The translations under genes and the position numbers were made by a program. A stretch of DNA of 64,000 bases from Hylemonella gracilis (GTDB taxonomy: Bacteria > Pseudomonadota > Gammaproteobacteria > Burkholderiales > Burkholderiaceae_C), in the NCBI RefSeq assembly GCF_004328645.1, contig NZ_CP031395.1, positions 1,699,501-1,763,500 on the forward strand. Direction: 5' to 3'. This document shows, one piece after another, positions 41,030-52,180 of the stretch (position 1 is the first letter of the stretch; every line of letters begins with the position of its first letter). The notes under the pieces are model-generated. The model ran no database searches. It saw nothing but the letters and a program-made list of their open reading frames with translations, and was not told the DNA's origin.

Positions 41030-42342
41030 GTTTCAAGGCCGCGCCTCTGCGCCTGTCCACCACGCAGGCCGACTTCGAACCACGCTTCCAGCAGCGCCTG
41101 CACTGGGCGGCCGATACCGACGCGGCCATCGAGCAACGCGTGGCCGACATCCTGGCCGACGTGCAGCAGCGCGGCGACGCGGCGGTGCTGGAATACACCG
41201 CACGTTTTGACGGTCTGCAAGTGGCCAGCATGGCGGCGTTGGAAATCAAGGCCGAGGAGCTGAAGGCCGCTTTCGGCGGGCTGCCCGTCGCGCAGCGCGA
41301 GGCCTTGCAGGCCGCCGCCGAGCGCGTGCGCCGCTACCACGAGGCGCAGAAGAAGGCCAGTGGCGAGAGCTGGAGCTACCGTGACGCCGACGGCACCCTG
41401 CTGGGCCAGAAGGTCACGCCGCTGGACCGGGTGGGCATCTATGTGCCGGGAGGCAAGGCGGCCTACCCGTCTTCCGTGCTGATGAACGCCATTCCCGCGC
41501 ACGTTGCGGGCGTGGGCGAGATCATCATGGTCGTGCCCACGCCGCGCGGTGAAAAGAACCCCCTGGTTCTCGCTGCGGCTTTTGTGGCCGGCGCGCACCG
41601 CGTTTTCACCATCGGCGGCGCACAGGCCGTGGCCGCGCTGGCTTACGGCACGACCACCATCCCGAAGGTCGACAAAATCACGGGCCCCGGCAATGCCTAC
41701 GTGGCCAGCGCCAAGCGCCGTGTCTTCGGCGTGGTGGGCATCGACATGATCGCCGGCCCCAGCGAAATCCTCGTGCTGGCCGACGGCAGCACGCCTGCTG
41801 ATTGGGTGGCGATGGATCTGTTCAGTCAGGCCGAGCACGACGAGCTGGCGCAAAGTATCCTGCTCTGCCCCGACGCCACTTACATCGACGCCGTGCAGCG
41901 CGAGATCGACCGCCTGCTCAACGAGATGCCGCGTGCCGAAATCATCGCCAAGAGCCTGACGGGCCGGGGCGCGTTGATCCAGACCCGTGACATGGCGGAG
42001 GCCTGCGCCATCAGCAACCGCATCGCGCCCGAGCATCTGGAAGTCAGCAGCCAGGACCCGCACCGCTGGGAGCCTTTGCTCAAGCACGCCGGCGCCATCT
42101 TCCTTGGCGCCTACACCAGCGAGTCGCTCGGCGACTACTGCGCCGGCCCCAACCACGTGCTGCCTACCAGTGGCACGGCGCGCTTCTCGTCACCGCTGGG
42201 CGTCTACGACTTCCAGAAGCGCAGCAGCCTGATCGAAGTCAGCGAGGCCGGCGCGCAAGGCCTGGGCAAGATCGCCGCTGAACTCGCCTATGGCGAAGGT
42301 TTGCAGGCGCATGCGCGGGCAGCGGAGATGCGGCTGCGCTGA
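41026..42342 (+). CDS. hisD: Histidinol dehydrogenase
   Basis: Oxidises L-histidinol to L-histidine with NAD in two steps. The product has 438 residues with the [11 protein letters not shown] and [14 protein letters not shown] segments (zinc ligands and active-site Glu-His) and [16 protein letters not shown]. The start overlaps the hisG stop by four bases. The next gene on the strand is a cupin, not hisC. Confidence 0.95.
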   Translation: MSFKAAPLRLSTTQADFEPRFQQRLHWAADTDAAIEQRVADILADVQQRGDAAVLEYTARFDGLQVASMAALEIKAEELKAAFGGLPVAQREALQAAAERVRRYHEAQKKASGESWSYRDADGTLLGQKVTPLDRVGIYVPGGKAAYPSSVLMNAIPAHVAGVGEIIMVVPTPRGEKNPLVLAAAFVAGAHRVFTIGGAQAVAALAYGTTTIPKVDKITGPGNAYVASAKRRVFGVVGIDMIAGPSEILVLADGSTPADWVAMDLFSQAEHDELAQSILLCPDATYIDAVQREIDRLLNEMPRAEIIAKSLTGRGALIQTRDMAEACAISNRIAPEHLEVSSQDPHRWEPLLKHAGAIFLGAYTSESLGDYCAGPNHVLPTSGTARFSSPLGVYDFQKRSSLIEVSEAGAQGLGKIAAELAYGEGLQAHARAAEMRLR

Positions 42343-42359
42343 AGATCCTGGGTGTTGAT

Positions 42360-42758
42360 ATGCCTCTGACTCAGGACATCCTCGGCACCTACCTGCACTT
42401 CCGTGACGATGGCCGCGCCGACACGGTGCCTGCCACGGACGCCTTCTGGGCCGACCTGTCGACCGGGCGCTTGCCGCAGCTGGATCAAGGGCGGCTGATG
42501 TCGGCTTTCACCTTCTCCGAACCCTGGGCCAGCTGGGAGCGACACCCAGCAGGCGAGGAACTGGTCATGCTGCTGTCCGGGGCCTGCGAGTTCGTGCTCG
42601 ACCTGCCAGATGGGGTGCAGGTGACGCAGCTGCAAACGCCCGGCGCTTATGTGCTTGTGCCCCCGAATGTGTGGCACACGGCCAGAACGACGGTGCCGAC
42701 CACTGTGCTTTTTCTGACGCCGGGCGCTGGCACGGAGCACCGCCGCTCCGTCACGTAG
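42360..42758 (+). CDS. Cupin domain protein
   Basis: Product of 132 residues with a cupin core: HPAGEELVMLLSG (first motif, one His and a Glu) and GAYVLVPPNVWHTAR (second motif). The metal site is probably incomplete. The gene sits 17 bases after hisD, between hisD and hisC, so it may be cotranscribed with them. The role is unknown. Confidence 0.75.
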   Translation: MPLTQDILGTYLHFRDDGRADTVPATDAFWADLSTGRLPQLDQGRLMSAFTFSEPWASWERHPAGEELVMLLSGACEFVLDLPDGVQVTQLQTPGAYVLVPPNVWHTARTTVPTTVLFLTPGAGTEHRRSVT

Positions 42759-42769
42759 CGCACTCTAGA

Positions 42770-43942
42770 ATGCCCCGCTTTGGTGCTTCTGGAGCGTTCC
42801 CTGTGCATTTCCCTTTGTCCTGGCTGGCTGGCTTGAGGCCCGCGCAGCCTCGGGTCAGCCCCCGTGAGATCGGGCTCAGCGTGTTGGGCGCGGCCCTGGG
42901 CCTGCTGGGCTCAGCGGCCCTGAGTCATTTCATCCTGGGGGAGGTCAACCCCTGGTTCATCGCCCCCATGGGCGCCTCCACCGTGTTGCTGTTCGCGGCG
43001 CCGGCCAGTCCCCTGGCCCAGCCCTGGCCCATGCTGGCGGGCAATCTGGTGTCGGCCGTGGTGGGCGTGGCCTGCATGCACGCTTTCGGGCATGGCGTGC
43101 TCGCGGCGGGCCTGGCCGGCGCCAGCGCCATCGCCGCCATGTTCGCCTTGCGCTGCCTGCACCCGCCCGGTGGCGCGGTGGCGCTGACGGCGGTGCTGGG
43201 CGGCCCGGCCATCGCCGAACTGGGCTGGCACTATGTGCTGTGGCCGGCGGGGCTGAACTCCGTCCTGCTGCTCGCACTGGCCTTGCTCTACAGCGCGCTG
43301 GTGCGTCGCCCTTACCCGCACCGGCCCGCGCCGCATCCGCATGGCACGAGCGACCCGCTGCCCAGCGCACGCCTGGGTTTCGACCGGGCCGACCTGGACG
43401 CGGCACTCGCCAGCCAAGGCCATCTTCTGGACATCACCCGGGACGATTTGGAGCAGGTGTTGGTGCGCGCCCAGTTGCAGGCCAGCCGCCGTCAGTTCGG
43501 CGACCTGCTGTGCGAGGACATCATGTCCCGCGATGTGGTCGCCGCGCGCCCGCGCGACGGCGTGGACGCCGCCTGGGCCCAGCTGATCGTGCACAAGGTC
43601 AAGGCCTTGCCCGTGGTGCGGGACGACAAAACGCTGGCCGGCATTGTGTCCCTGCACGACTTCTTCCTGGCCCAGAGCGCGCCCGACCCGCGCAAGTTGC
43701 CGGTGATGAACACGGCCCGGCATGTGCAGGACATCATGACGCGGCGCGTGCGCGTGGCGCGGCCTGGGCAGCCCTTGGTTGAGTTGGTCGAGCTATTTTC
43801 CGATGGCGGCCTGCACCATCTGCCCGTGGTGGACGAGGCGCTGCGCGTGGTCGGTATGATCACCCAGTCCGACGTGGTGGCCGCGCTGTTCAAGGCGAGC
43901 CACCGCCCTCTCCCCCCGGTGCCCTCCCATCCTGCCCCATGA
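42770..43942 (+). CDS. HPP family membrane protein with two CBS domains
   Basis: Product of 390 residues. The N-terminal half is an HPP (PF04982) membrane domain with four hydrophobic segments and the signature CLHPPGGAVAL, followed by a hydrophilic linker and a CBS pair (about residues 250-385, CEDIMSRDVVAARP and VQDIMTRRVRVARP). In some of these proteins the CBS pair senses adenine nucleotides. An alternative start is GTG at 42803 with GGAG upstream. It overlaps hisC by four bases. Confidence 0.82.
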   Translation: MPRFGASGAFPVHFPLSWLAGLRPAQPRVSPREIGLSVLGAALGLLGSAALSHFILGEVNPWFIAPMGASTVLLFAAPASPLAQPWPMLAGNLVSAVVGVACMHAFGHGVLAAGLAGASAIAAMFALRCLHPPGGAVALTAVLGGPAIAELGWHYVLWPAGLNSVLLLALALLYSALVRRPYPHRPAPHPHGTSDPLPSARLGFDRADLDAALASQGHLLDITRDDLEQVLVRAQLQASRRQFGDLLCEDIMSRDVVAARPRDGVDAAWAQLIVHKVKALPVVRDDKTLAGIVSLHDFFLAQSAPDPRKLPVMNTARHVQDIMTRRVRVARPGQPLVELVELFSDGGLHHLPVVDEALRVVGMITQSDVVAALFKASHRPLPPVPSHPAP

Positions 43943-45078
43943 ACGCGCCTGACCTTTCCCGTTCGCGCCCACCTGTTTTTGCCCGTATCCGTGACGACGT
44001 GCAGGGCATGCATGCCTATGCAGTGCAAGACAGCGCGGGCATGGTCAAGCTGGACGCGATGGAGAACCCCTACAGCCTGTCGCCCGAACTGCAGGCCGAA
44101 CTGGGCCGTCGCCTCGGCGCGGTGGCGGTGAACCGTTACCCGGGCGCGCGCATCGAGGATCTGAAGCGGGCCTTGGCGCACTACATCGATCTGCCCAAGG
44201 GCCAGGCGCTGATGCTGGGCAATGGTTCGGACGAATTGATCTCTCTGGTCGCCATGGCCTGCGACCTGCCGGGGGCCTCCATCCTGGCGCCCGCGCCGGG
44301 CTTCGTGATGTACGCGATGAGCGCGCAGCTGCAAGGCCTGGCCTTCCACAGCGTCGACCTGACGCCGGATTTCCAGCTGGACGAGGCGGCCATGCTGGCC
44401 GCTATTCGCGAGCACAAGCCCGCCATCACTTACCTGGCCTATCCGAACAACCCCACGGGCACCCTGTGGGATGAAGCCACCATGAAGAACATCATCGCCG
44501 TCGCGGGTGCCCAGGGCGGCCTGGTGGTGATCGACGAGGCCTACCAGCCCTTCGCGGCCAAGACCTGGCTGGACCGCATGCGCGCCGAACCGGGCCAACA
44601 TGGCCATGTCCTGCTGATGCGCACGTTGTCCAAGTTCGGCCTGGCCGGCGTGCGACTGGGCTACATGGTCGGGCCGGCGGCCCTGCTGGCCGAGTTCGAC
44701 AAGGTGCGGCCGCCCTACAACGTGAGCGTGCTCAACGCCGAATGCGCGTTGTTCGCCCTTGAACACGCCGAGGTGTTCGCGGCCCAGGCGCGCGAGATCA
44801 AGGCACAGCGCGCGATGCTCGTGGACGCCCTGCGAGCGCTGAGTTTCACCGTCTGGGACAGCGAGGCCAACATGATCCTGGTGCGCGTCCCGACGCTCGC
44901 GGGCGGGGCAGGCGCGCCCCAAGTCGCTGCACGCGTGTTCGCTGGCCTCAAGGCCCGCAAGATCCTGGTCAAGAACGTGTCGGCCATGCACCCGCTGTTG
45001 GCCGGTTGTCTGCGCTTGACTGTGGGCACGCCGCAGGAAAATGCCCAAATGCTGGCGGCTCTGCGAGAATCGCTCTAA
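43939..45078 (+). CDS. hisC: Histidinol-phosphate aminotransferase
   Basis: PLP-dependent transaminase of the histidine pathway, 379 residues. It has [29 protein letters not shown], the DEAYQPFA loop and the PLP lysine in [15 protein letters not shown]. The conserved Arg near the C-terminus lies in [10 protein letters not shown]. It continues the his genes after the cupin/HPP insertion. Confidence 0.95.
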   Translation: MNAPDLSRSRPPVFARIRDDVQGMHAYAVQDSAGMVKLDAMENPYSLSPELQAELGRRLGAVAVNRYPGARIEDLKRALAHYIDLPKGQALMLGNGSDELISLVAMACDLPGASILAPAPGFVMYAMSAQLQGLAFHSVDLTPDFQLDEAAMLAAIREHKPAITYLAYPNNPTGTLWDEATMKNIIAVAGAQGGLVVIDEAYQPFAAKTWLDRMRAEPGQHGHVLLMRTLSKFGLAGVRLGYMVGPAALLAEFDKVRPPYNVSVLNAECALFALEHAEVFAAQAREIKAQRAMLVDALRALSFTVWDSEANMILVRVPTLAGGAGAPQVAARVFAGLKARKILVKNVSAMHPLLAGCLRLTVGTPQENAQMLAALRESL

Positions 45079-45106
45079 ATTTCACGCTCTCTTCACCCTT
45101 GTCCTC

Positions 45107-45727
45107 ATGAGCCGCATCGCTGACGCGCCGACCTCCAGCCCCCGAATCGCGGCGGTGGGGCGCAACACCAAAGAAACCCGCATCACCGTCAAGCTGAACC
45201 TGGACGGTACGGGTGAATCGCGCCTGGCCACGGGCATCGGCTTCTTCGACCACATGCTTGACCAGGTGGCGCGCCATGGCCTGATCGACCTCGACATCCA
45301 GGCCGAAGGCGATCTGCACATCGACGGGCACCACACCATCGAAGACGTGGGCATCACCTTGGGCCAAGCCATGGCCCAGGCCGTGGGCGACAAGAAGGGC
45401 CTGCGTCGGTATGGTCATTCCTACGTTCCGCTGGATGAAGCCTTGAGCCGTGTGGTCGTGGATTTTTCGGGCCGTCCGGGCCTGGATCTGCATGTGCCCT
45501 TCACCAGCGGCATGATTGGCACCATGGACACCCAACTGGTGTCCGAGTTCTTCCATGGCTTCGTGAACCACGCCTTCGTGACGCTGCACATCGACAACCT
45601 GCGCGGCGTGAACGCGCACCATCAGTGCGAGACCGTGTTCAAGGCCTTTGGCCGCGCCCTGCGTATGGCGCTGGAGATCGACCCGCGCGCGGCGGGTGTC
45701 ATTCCCTCGACCAAGGGCAGCCTGTGA
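45107..45727 (+). CDS. hisB: Imidazoleglycerol-phosphate dehydratase
   Basis: Dehydrates IGP to imidazole-acetol phosphate. The product has 206 residues and is the monofunctional form without the phosphatase domain, with metal-ligand motifs [27 protein letters not shown] and [16 protein letters not shown]. The start ATG gives MSRIADAPT, and the stop overlaps hisH (GTGA). A histidinol phosphatase is not in the window. Confidence 0.95.
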   Translation: MSRIADAPTSSPRIAAVGRNTKETRITVKLNLDGTGESRLATGIGFFDHMLDQVARHGLIDLDIQAEGDLHIDGHHTIEDVGITLGQAMAQAVGDKKGLRRYGHSYVPLDEALSRVVVDFSGRPGLDLHVPFTSGMIGTMDTQLVSEFFHGFVNHAFVTLHIDNLRGVNAHHQCETVFKAFGRALRMALEIDPRAAGVIPSTKGSL

Positions 45728-46413
45728 GCGTGCAAACCGTCGCCGTTGTGGATTACGGCATGGGCAATCTGCGGTCGGTGTCCCAGGCCGTGCAGGCTGC
45801 GGCGGTCATGGAAAAGGGCAGCGACTGGCGGGTGGTGGTCACTTCGAAGCCCGAGGAAGTGCGTGCGGCGCAGCGTGTCGTTTTGCCGGGCCAGGGCGCC
45901 ATGCGCGACTGCATGCGCGAGTTGCGCGAGGCGAACGACGGCGGCCTGCAGGCCGCCGTGCTCGAAGCCGCCGCCCACAAGCCCCTGTTCGGCGTCTGTG
46001 TGGGCATGCAGATGCTGCTGGACCACAGCGAAGAGCAAGACACGCCGGGCCTGGGCCTGATCGCAGGCCGCTGCCTGCGATTTCGCCTGGACGGCCGCAC
46101 CCAGCCCGACGGCAGCCGCTACAAGGTGCCGCAGATGGGGTGGAACCAAGTCTGGCGCCAACAATCGTCCACTGGCGGTGCCCAGGGTCATCCCGTGTGG
46201 GCCGGCGTGCCCGATGGCAGCTACTATTACTTCGTGCACAGCTACTACGCGCAACCGTCGGATGCACGCCACAGCGCGGGCGAAACCGAGTACGGTGAGC
46301 GCTTCACGGCGGCCCTGGCACGCGATAATATTTTCGCGACCCAGTTCCATCCCGAGAAGAGCGCGGCACATGGCCTGGCGCTGTACCGTAACTTCCTTGC
46401 CTGGAAGCCGTGA
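45724..46413 (+). CDS. hisH: Imidazole glycerol phosphate synthase glutaminase subunit
   Basis: Provides ammonia from glutamine to HisF. The product has 229 residues from a GTG start that overlaps the hisB stop. The nucleophile is the Cys in FGVCVGMQ, and the His-Glu of the triad is in ATQFHPEKS. The opening [12 protein letters not shown] matches the family. hisF, its partner, is 3.6 kb downstream. Confidence 0.94.
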   Translation: MSVQTVAVVDYGMGNLRSVSQAVQAAAVMEKGSDWRVVVTSKPEEVRAAQRVVLPGQGAMRDCMRELREANDGGLQAAVLEAAAHKPLFGVCVGMQMLLDHSEEQDTPGLGLIAGRCLRFRLDGRTQPDGSRYKVPQMGWNQVWRQQSSTGGAQGHPVWAGVPDGSYYYFVHSYYAQPSDARHSAGETEYGERFTAALARDNIFATQFHPEKSAAHGLALYRNFLAWKP

Positions 46414-46506
46414 CCGGCGGGTCCCGATTCCGAAGCCCGTCTTCCTTTTCTTCCTGTCCTTCCGCACCCCCGCACCTGCATCCCTTCCTGCATCTGCCGC
46501 TGCGTC

Positions 46507-47247
46507 ATGCTCCTCATCCCCGCGATTGATTTGAAAGACGGTCACTGTGTACGCCTCAAGCAGGGCGACATGGACCAATCCACCACCTTTGGCGAAGACC
46601 CGATCCAGATGGCCCGCAAGTGGGTGACCGCTGGCGCGCGCCGGCTGCACCTGGTGGACCTGAACGGCGCCTTTGCCGGCAGCCCCAAGAACGAGCAGGC
46701 CATCCGTGGCATCCTCAAGGAAGTGGGTGGGGAGGTGGACGTGCAATTGGGTGGTGGCATCCGCGACCTCGATACCATCGAACGCTATCTGGACGCTGGC
46801 CTGCGCTACGTCATCATCGGTACGGCGGCGGTGAAGAACCCCGGCTTCCTCCAGGACGCCTGCACGGCCTTCGGCGGGCACATCATCGTGGGCCTGGACG
46901 CCAAGGACGGCAAGGTGGCGACGGACGGCTGGAGCAAGCTGACCCGGCATGAGGTCGCCGACCTGGGGCGCAAGTTCCAAGACTATGGCGTCGAATCCAT
47001 CATCTACACCGACATCGGGCGCGATGGCATGCTGACCGGCATCAACATCGATGCCACGGTGCGGCTGGCCCAGGCGCTGACCATTCCCGTCATTGCCTCC
47101 GGCGGCCTCAAGGGCCTGTCCGACATCGAGCAGCTCTGCGCGGTGGAAGACGACGGCGTCGAGGGGGTCATTTGCGGCCGCGCCATCTACAGTGGCGACC
47201 TTGATTTCGAAGCGGCCCAGCGGCGCGCTGACGAACTCAACGGCTGA
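46507..47247 (+). CDS. hisA: Phosphoribosylformimino-AICAR ribotide isomerase
   Basis: Isomerises ProFAR to PRFAR with the half-barrel [19 protein letters not shown] start and the second-half repeat [10 protein letters not shown] plus [11 protein letters not shown]. The product has 246 residues. A 93-base pyrimidine-rich stretch (46414-46506) separates it from hisH and holds no gene. Confidence 0.95.
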   Translation: MLLIPAIDLKDGHCVRLKQGDMDQSTTFGEDPIQMARKWVTAGARRLHLVDLNGAFAGSPKNEQAIRGILKEVGGEVDVQLGGGIRDLDTIERYLDAGLRYVIIGTAAVKNPGFLQDACTAFGGHIIVGLDAKDGKVATDGWSKLTRHEVADLGRKFQDYGVESIIYTDIGRDGMLTGINIDATVRLAQALTIPVIASGGLKGLSDIEQLCAVEDDGVEGVICGRAIYSGDLDFEAAQRRADELNG

Positions 47248-47287
47248 ACTGGTGAAGCCTAAGGCTCCGTTTCCGATCTTGAGCAGC

Positions 47288-48117
47288 ATGTCCGAGGAAC
47301 CTTTCCACGGCTTGCCTTCGCTGCTGCTGCGACTCCCTGGAGGTGACAGCTTGCGCGTGTTGCGGCATGGCGCGCACGTGGTGTCCTGGGTGGCGGGGGG
47401 AAAGAGCGCCTGTATCTGAGTCCGACGGCGGTGCTGGACGGGCAGGGCGCCATCCGTGGTGGCGTGCCGGTGTGCTTTCCGCAGTTCAACATGCGTGGCC
47501 CGCTGCCCAAGCATGGCTTCGTGCGCAATCTGCCTTGGGCGGTGGAAGGGGCAGCACGCGCGCTGGACGATGGCCTGAGCCTGACCTTGTTGCTCCAGGC
47601 CGGCGCGGCGACCCGTGCCTATTGGCCTCAGGCCTTCGAGGCACGACTCACGATAGGACTGCGCCCCGGTGAGCTGCAACTCACGCTGGATCTGCGCAAC
47701 ACCGACCGTCAGCCCTTGAGTTTCAGCGGCGCGCTGCATACTTATTTCGCGGTGGACGACATTGCTCAGGCCCGGCTTACGGGCCTGAGCGGGCAGGCCG
47801 AATGGGATTCGGTCCGAGACCTGCACGGCCAGGGTGCCGAGCCGCTGCGCTTCACCGAAGAGTTCGACCGGGTGTACCAGGCTGCGTCCCGGGCGCTGGC
47901 GCTGCAAGCGGGCGACGCGCACGTCACCATCGCGCAAAGCCCGAGCTGGGGACACACCGTGGTCTGGAACCCTGGCGCGGGCAAGGTCATCCCGGACTTG
48001 ACGGATGACGCGTACCGGCACTTTCTCTGCGTGGAAGCGGCCCAGGTACTGACGCCCGTGACCGTGCCGCCGGGCGGCACCTGGCAAGGCTGGCAGCGAT
48101 CCACCGTGGCGCAATGA
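47288..48117 (+). pseudogene. D-hexose-6-phosphate mutarotase (aldose 1-epimerase family), apparent -1 frameshift
   Basis: The frame from ATG 47288 (MSEEPFHGLPSLLLRLPGG) ends after GGKSACI at 47419. A second frame starting around AAAGAG at 47401 carries on as ERLYLSPTAVLDGQG and matches the rest of the mutarotase to 48117, with the catalytic-region His-containing HTYFAVDDI and the downstream RFTEEFDRVY. The break falls in a run of six G at 47395-47400: one extra G would join the two frames into a normal protein of about 276 residues. This may be an assembly error, slippage, or a real mutation. An internal ATG at 47431 opens 228 codons, but that form lacks the first strands. Confidence 0.7.
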
Positions 48118-48155
48118 TGGTGGGATCGTGGCGGCGGCGCAAAGGCCTCCCGCTG

Positions 48156-49997
48156 TCATGCCCCGTCGTCGACAATGAAGCCGTCCACCTGCCGCGCCCA
48201 CAGCCGGGCGTAGGCACCGCCCCGGGCCAGCAGCGCTGCGTGGGGCCCTTCCTCCCTGATTTCACCGCCTTCCATGTAGAGGATGCGGTCCATGTGGCTC
48301 ACCGTGGACAGCCGGTGTGCGATGGCGATCACCGTGCGCCCTTCGAAGAGATGCCACAGGGCGTCTCGGATGGCGTGCTCGGTCTCTGAATCCAGCGCGC
48401 TGGTCGCCTCGTCCAGCAGCAGGATGCGCGCCTGTTTCAAAAAAGCGCGGGCGATCGCCACCCGCTGGCGCTCGCCGCCGGACAGCAGCACGCCGCGCTC
48501 TCCCACCACGGCGTCGTAGCCACCGGGGCGGCGGCGGATGAAGGTGTCGCAATGCGCCTGGCGCGCGGCCTGCAGGACCTCTTCCCAAGGCGCGTCGGGG
48601 CGCGCGTAAGAGATGTTGTCGCCGATCGAGCGGTGGAACAGGCCCGGGTCCTGCGGCACTTCGGCGATGGCGTGGTTCAGAGATTCCAGGCTGACCTGGG
48701 CGATGTCCTGGCCGTCGATCAGGATGCGCCCCGCCTGCAGTTCGTACTGGCGGCGCAGCAGCCGGATCAGCGTGCTCTTGCCGGAGCCCGACGGCCCGAC
48801 CAGGCCGACTTTCTCGCCGGGCCGGATGGTCAAGTCCAGCGAGGTAAAGACGGGGGTGCCATCGCCATGCTGGAAGGAAACGCGCTCAAAGGTGATGGCA
48901 CCCTGCGGAACACGCAGGTCCGGCGCCCCAGGCGAATCGGCAATTGCATGGGGGACGTTCAGCGTTTCCAGCGAGGCGTCGACGATGCCCAGGTTCTCGA
49001 ACAGGTCGGTGAAGCGGGCGCAGAGGTTCCAGACGTTGTTGCTCAGGATGGCCGCCAGCGAAAAAATCATCACCATGTCGCCCACGCGCATCGTGCCCGC
49101 CATGACCTGACCGATGGCCAGCGCGATGAAGCTGATCTGGAAGGCGAGCAGGGCGTTGAACATCAGCAGCCACATCAGGATCAGGAAACGGCGCAGTCGG
49201 CGCGACGCTTCGGCTTCCTGCAGCACGGCGTCAGCCTGGCGCAGGCATTCGTGCGCTCCGCGCGCGAAACCGCGGACGATCTCGGCATTGCCCAGGATGT
49301 CCACCATCACCCCGGTGGAGCGCGAGACCTCCTCGGACAGCGCGCGCGACAGGCCCAGGCAACGTCGCGCCAGCAGGATCGACAGGGCCAGGTAGGCCAC
49401 CGTCCAGCCCAGCAGCACCCACAGGAAGATCGAGTCCTGGGGCGCCACGATGGCCACGCCCACGGCGATGGCCACGACGAGCCGGGTGATTTCGTTGAAC
49501 AGGATGCCGAGCAGGTTGGCGGCGGCCTGGCCCGCCTGCTTGACCTTCTGCGCCAGCCGCCCCGCGAAGTTGTCCTGGAAATAGGCGGGCGCGTGTTCCA
49601 TCAGGTAGGAAAACAGGCTGGTCTGCACTTCCATGCGCAACGCCGGCGTGGTGTGCAGGTCCACCCATTCGCGCAGCCGGTTGAAGCCGGCGGACAGCAG
49701 CCAGGCACCGGCGACCAGCGCGAAGGGCAGCCAGATGTCGGTGGGCCAGGGCGCATCCCGTCCGGGCTGGAAGCGGGCCAGGGCCTCGACCAGGTCGCGC
49801 AGGAACAGCGGCTCCAGGGCCATCAGGCCGATGCCCGCGACACTGGTGCCGGTCAGGGCCAGCACGCGCCAGCGAAACCGCGCCCACAGCAGCGTGAACA
49901 GAAAGCTCAGCGCGTGCCGGGGAATCTTGCCGCCATGGAACTGGCGGTAATGCAGGAATGGGGATGGCGGGGTGTCCGCGACGTCTACGCTGGTCAT
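48156..49997 (-). CDS. ABC exporter with fused membrane and ATPase domains
   Basis: Product of 613 residues with a six-helix ABC membrane domain (about residues 35-330), then the ATPase domain with Walker [10 protein letters not shown], signature LLSGGERQR, Walker [13 protein letters not shown] and the switch His in AIAHRLSTV. It is the MsbA-like/multidrug half-transporter type and would work as a dimer; the substrate is unknown. It is transcribed against the his genes and sits between the mutarotase and hisF. Confidence 0.88.
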   Translation of the reverse strand: MTSVDVADTPPSPFLHYRQFHGGKIPRHALSFLFTLLWARFRWRVLALTGTSVAGIGLMALEPLFLRDLVEALARFQPGRDAPWPTDIWLPFALVAGAWLLSAGFNRLREWVDLHTTPALRMEVQTSLFSYLMEHAPAYFQDNFAGRLAQKVKQAGQAAANLLGILFNEITRLVVAIAVGVAIVAPQDSIFLWVLLGWTVAYLALSILLARRCLGLSRALSEEVSRSTGVMVDILGNAEIVRGFARGAHECLRQADAVLQEAEASRRLRRFLILMWLLMFNALLAFQISFIALAIGQVMAGTMRVGDMVMIFSLAAILSNNVWNLCARFTDLFENLGIVDASLETLNVPHAIADSPGAPDLRVPQGAITFERVSFQHGDGTPVFTSLDLTIRPGEKVGLVGPSGSGKSTLIRLLRRQYELQAGRILIDGQDIAQVSLESLNHAIAEVPQDPGLFHRSIGDNISYARPDAPWEEVLQAARQAHCDTFIRRRPGGYDAVVGERGVLLSGGERQRVAIARAFLKQARILLLDEATSALDSETEHAIRDALWHLFEGRTVIAIAHRLSTVSHMDRILYMEGGEIREEGPHAALLARGGAYARLWARQVDGFIVDDGA

Positions 49998-50029
49998 GTG
50001 TGCAATGGCGCCCGCCTACAATGCCCGGC

Positions 50030-50851
50030 ATGTTAGCCAAACGCATCATCCCCTGCCTGGACGTCACCGGTGGGCGCGTCGTCAAGGGCGTGAACTTCGT
50101 CGAGCTGCGCGACGCGGGCGACCCGGTGGAGATCGCCGCGCGCTACAACGAGCAGGGCGCGGACGAACTCACCTTCCTCGACATCACCGCTACCAGTGAC
50201 GGGCGCGACTTGATCCTGCACATGATCGAGGCCGTGGCTTCGCAGGTTTTCATTCCGCTCACCGTCGGGGGCGGAGTGCGCACCGTGGAAGACGTGCGCC
50301 GACTGCTCAACGCGGGCGCGGACAAGACCAGCTTCAATTCCGCCGCGATCGCCAACCCGCAGGTCATCCGCGACGCCTCTGATAAGTACGGCGCACAGTG
50401 CATCGTGGTCGCCATCGATGCCAAGCGCCGTTCCGAGGCGGAGGCCAAACGCCTGGTCGACGGGCGCGAAATCGGCCCCGGCTGGGACGTGTACAGCCAC
50501 GGCGGGCGCAAGAACACCGGCCTGGACGCCCTGGCCTGGGCGCGCCAGATGGCGGAACACGGCGCGGGCGAGATCCTGCTGACCAGCATGGACCGGGACG
50601 GGACCAAGAGTGGTTTCGACCTGGCGCTCACGCGCGCCGTCAGCGACGCGGTGAGCGTGCCGGTGATCGCCTCCGGTGGCGTGGGCACGCTGGACCACCT
50701 GGTCGAGGGCGTGAAGCAGGGTGGCGCGGATGCCGTGCTGGCCGCCAGCATCTTCCACTACGGCAGCTACACCATCGCCCAGGCCAAGGCGGCTATGGCG
50801 GCGGCGGGCATTCCGGTGCGCATCGAAACGCTGGAAGAGGTGCCCGCATGA
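50030..50851 (+). CDS. hisF: Imidazole glycerol phosphate synthase cyclase subunit
   Basis: Cyclase that makes imidazole glycerol phosphate and AICAR. The product has 273 residues with the opening [19 protein letters not shown], the catalytic Asp there and Asp in [13 protein letters not shown], and the [11 protein letters not shown] phosphate loop. An in-frame ATG at 50021 adds three residues. The ABC exporter gene runs divergently 32 bases away, so hisF probably has its own promoter, possibly using TACAAT at 50017-50022. The stop overlaps hisI. Confidence 0.94.
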   Translation: MLAKRIIPCLDVTGGRVVKGVNFVELRDAGDPVEIAARYNEQGADELTFLDITATSDGRDLILHMIEAVASQVFIPLTVGGGVRTVEDVRRLLNAGADKTSFNSAAIANPQVIRDASDKYGAQCIVVAIDAKRRSEAEAKRLVDGREIGPGWDVYSHGGRKNTGLDALAWARQMAEHGAGEILLTSMDRDGTKSGFDLALTRAVSDAVSVPVIASGGVGTLDHLVEGVKQGGADAVLAASIFHYGSYTIAQAKAAMAAAGIPVRIETLEEVPA

Positions 50852-51279
50852 GCGCAGCCGCGACGCCCGCGGTGCCCGGCCAGGACTGGCTGGACGCCGT
50901 GAAATGGGACACCCAGGGCCTCGTGCCGGTGATCGCGCAGGAACAGGGTAGTAACGATGTGCTGATGTTCGCCTGGATGAACCGCGAGGCCCTCTTGAAG
51001 ACCGCCGAGCTGGGCCAGGCCGTGTACTACAGCCGCTCGCGCGGCAGGCTCTGGTTCAAGGGTGAGGAGTCCGGCCATGTGCAGTCCGTGCATGAGATTC
51101 GCCTGGATTGCGACAATGACGTGGTGCTGCTCAAGGTGACCCAGCAAGGGCATGCCCACGGTGAGCCAGGCATCGCCTGCCACACCGGGCGGCACAGCTG
51201 TTTTTTCCAGCGTTATGAGAATGGGGCCTGGCAGACGGTGGAGCCTGTGCTGAAGGACCCCGCGTCGATCTACAAATGA
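50848..51279 (+). CDS. hisI: Phosphoribosyl-AMP cyclohydrolase
   Basis: Opens the adenine ring of PR-AMP in histidine synthesis; zinc enzyme. The product has 143 residues with [22 protein letters not shown], the metal-binding DCDND cluster and [10 protein letters not shown]. It is monofunctional, with HisE encoded separately next to it. The start overlaps hisF and the stop overlaps hisE by four bases. Confidence 0.95.
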   Translation: MSAAATPAVPGQDWLDAVKWDTQGLVPVIAQEQGSNDVLMFAWMNREALLKTAELGQAVYYSRSRGRLWFKGEESGHVQSVHEIRLDCDNDVVLLKVTQQGHAHGEPGIACHTGRHSCFFQRYENGAWQTVEPVLKDPASIYK

Positions 51280-51695
51280 GCATGAACACCCACGATGCGT
51301 TGATGCGCTTGGCGGCGGTCATCGAAAGCCGCAAACCTGGCCAGGGCGGCGACCCCGAAAAGAGTTACGTCGCGCGCCTGTTGCACAAGGGGCCGGACGC
51401 CTTTCTGAAGAAGGTGGGCGAGGAAGCCACGGAAGTGGTGATGGCGGCCAAGGACGCCGACCACGCCCTGGCCGCCGGTGGCCCCGGGGCCGAAGCGGCC
51501 CGGCAGAAGGTGCTCTACGAAATGGCCGACCTCTGGTTCCACAGCCTGATCGCGCTGGCCCATTACGGCCTGACGCCCGCCGACGTGATCACCGAGCTGG
51601 AGCGCCGCGAGGGTACCAGCGGCCTCGAGGAAAAAGCCTTGCGCAAGGCGCAGGCGCGCAGCGCGACGGAAGCTGCCGACAAGCAGCAACCCTGA
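51276..51695 (+). CDS. hisE: Phosphoribosyl-ATP pyrophosphatase
   Basis: All-alpha MazG-like enzyme that converts PR-ATP to PR-AMP. The product has 139 residues with the [13 protein letters not shown] helix and [14 protein letters not shown] metal-site segments, and an Ala/Gln-rich tail. It is the last his gene in the run hisF-hisI-hisE. Confidence 0.94.
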   Translation: MSMNTHDALMRLAAVIESRKPGQGGDPEKSYVARLLHKGPDAFLKKVGEEATEVVMAAKDADHALAAGGPGAEAARQKVLYEMADLWFHSLIALAHYGLTPADVITELERREGTSGLEEKALRKAQARSATEAADKQQP

Positions 51696-51723
51696 GTTTC
51701 CAGACCACCCCACAGGAGACGGC

Positions 51724-52083
51724 ATGAGCCACGACCCGAACTGCATCTTCTGCAAGATCGTTGCAGGGCAGATTCCCTCGAAAAAGGTCTACGAGGATGG
51801 CGACATCCTGGCCTTCCACGACATCCAGCCATGGGCACCGGTGCATTTTCTGTTGATTCCCAAGCTGCACATTGCGTCGATGGCGCAGGTCGGGCCGGAG
51901 CATGTGGCGTTGCTGGGCAAGATGATGACCCTGGCCCCTCAACTGGCGCTGGAACAGGGCTGCCGCCCGTATCCGGAGGGTGGTTTTCGCATCATGGTCA
52001 ACACGGGCGCCGACGGTGGGCAGGAGGTGCATCACTTGCACTTGCACGTCATCGGTGGCCCGCGTCCCTGGCTCAAAGGCTGA
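51724..52083 (+). CDS. Histidine triad (HIT) nucleotide-binding protein
   Basis: Product of 119 residues of the Hint branch, with the C-terminal HHLHLHVIGG triad and the N-terminal CIFCKIVAGQIPS. Purine nucleoside phosphoramidase activity is typical of Hint proteins. AGGAG precedes ATG. The gene lies between hisE and tatA, a common place in this group. Confidence 0.93.
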   Translation: MSHDPNCIFCKIVAGQIPSKKVYEDGDILAFHDIQPWAPVHFLLIPKLHIASMAQVGPEHVALLGKMMTLAPQLALEQGCRPYPEGGFRIMVNTGADGGQEVHHLHLHVIGGPRPWLKG

Positions 52084-52180
52084 GGCCTTGAGGGGGATGG
52101 TGGGTGGGCCAGTTACCTGAGCTTGACAAACAAGCCCTAGAATCTGCGCCCTGATTCCGGGATTTTTAGGAGTAAGAGAT

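Noticed and set aside
46414..46506. Small gene between hisH and hisA
   Set aside because: Pyrimidine-rich stretch without a start with ribosome binding site or a family signature.
52123..52143. TTGACA followed by TAGAAT upstream of tatA as a promoter
   Set aside because: The hexamers are only nine bases apart, too close for a sigma70 promoter; a start elsewhere in the 97-base gap is more likely.
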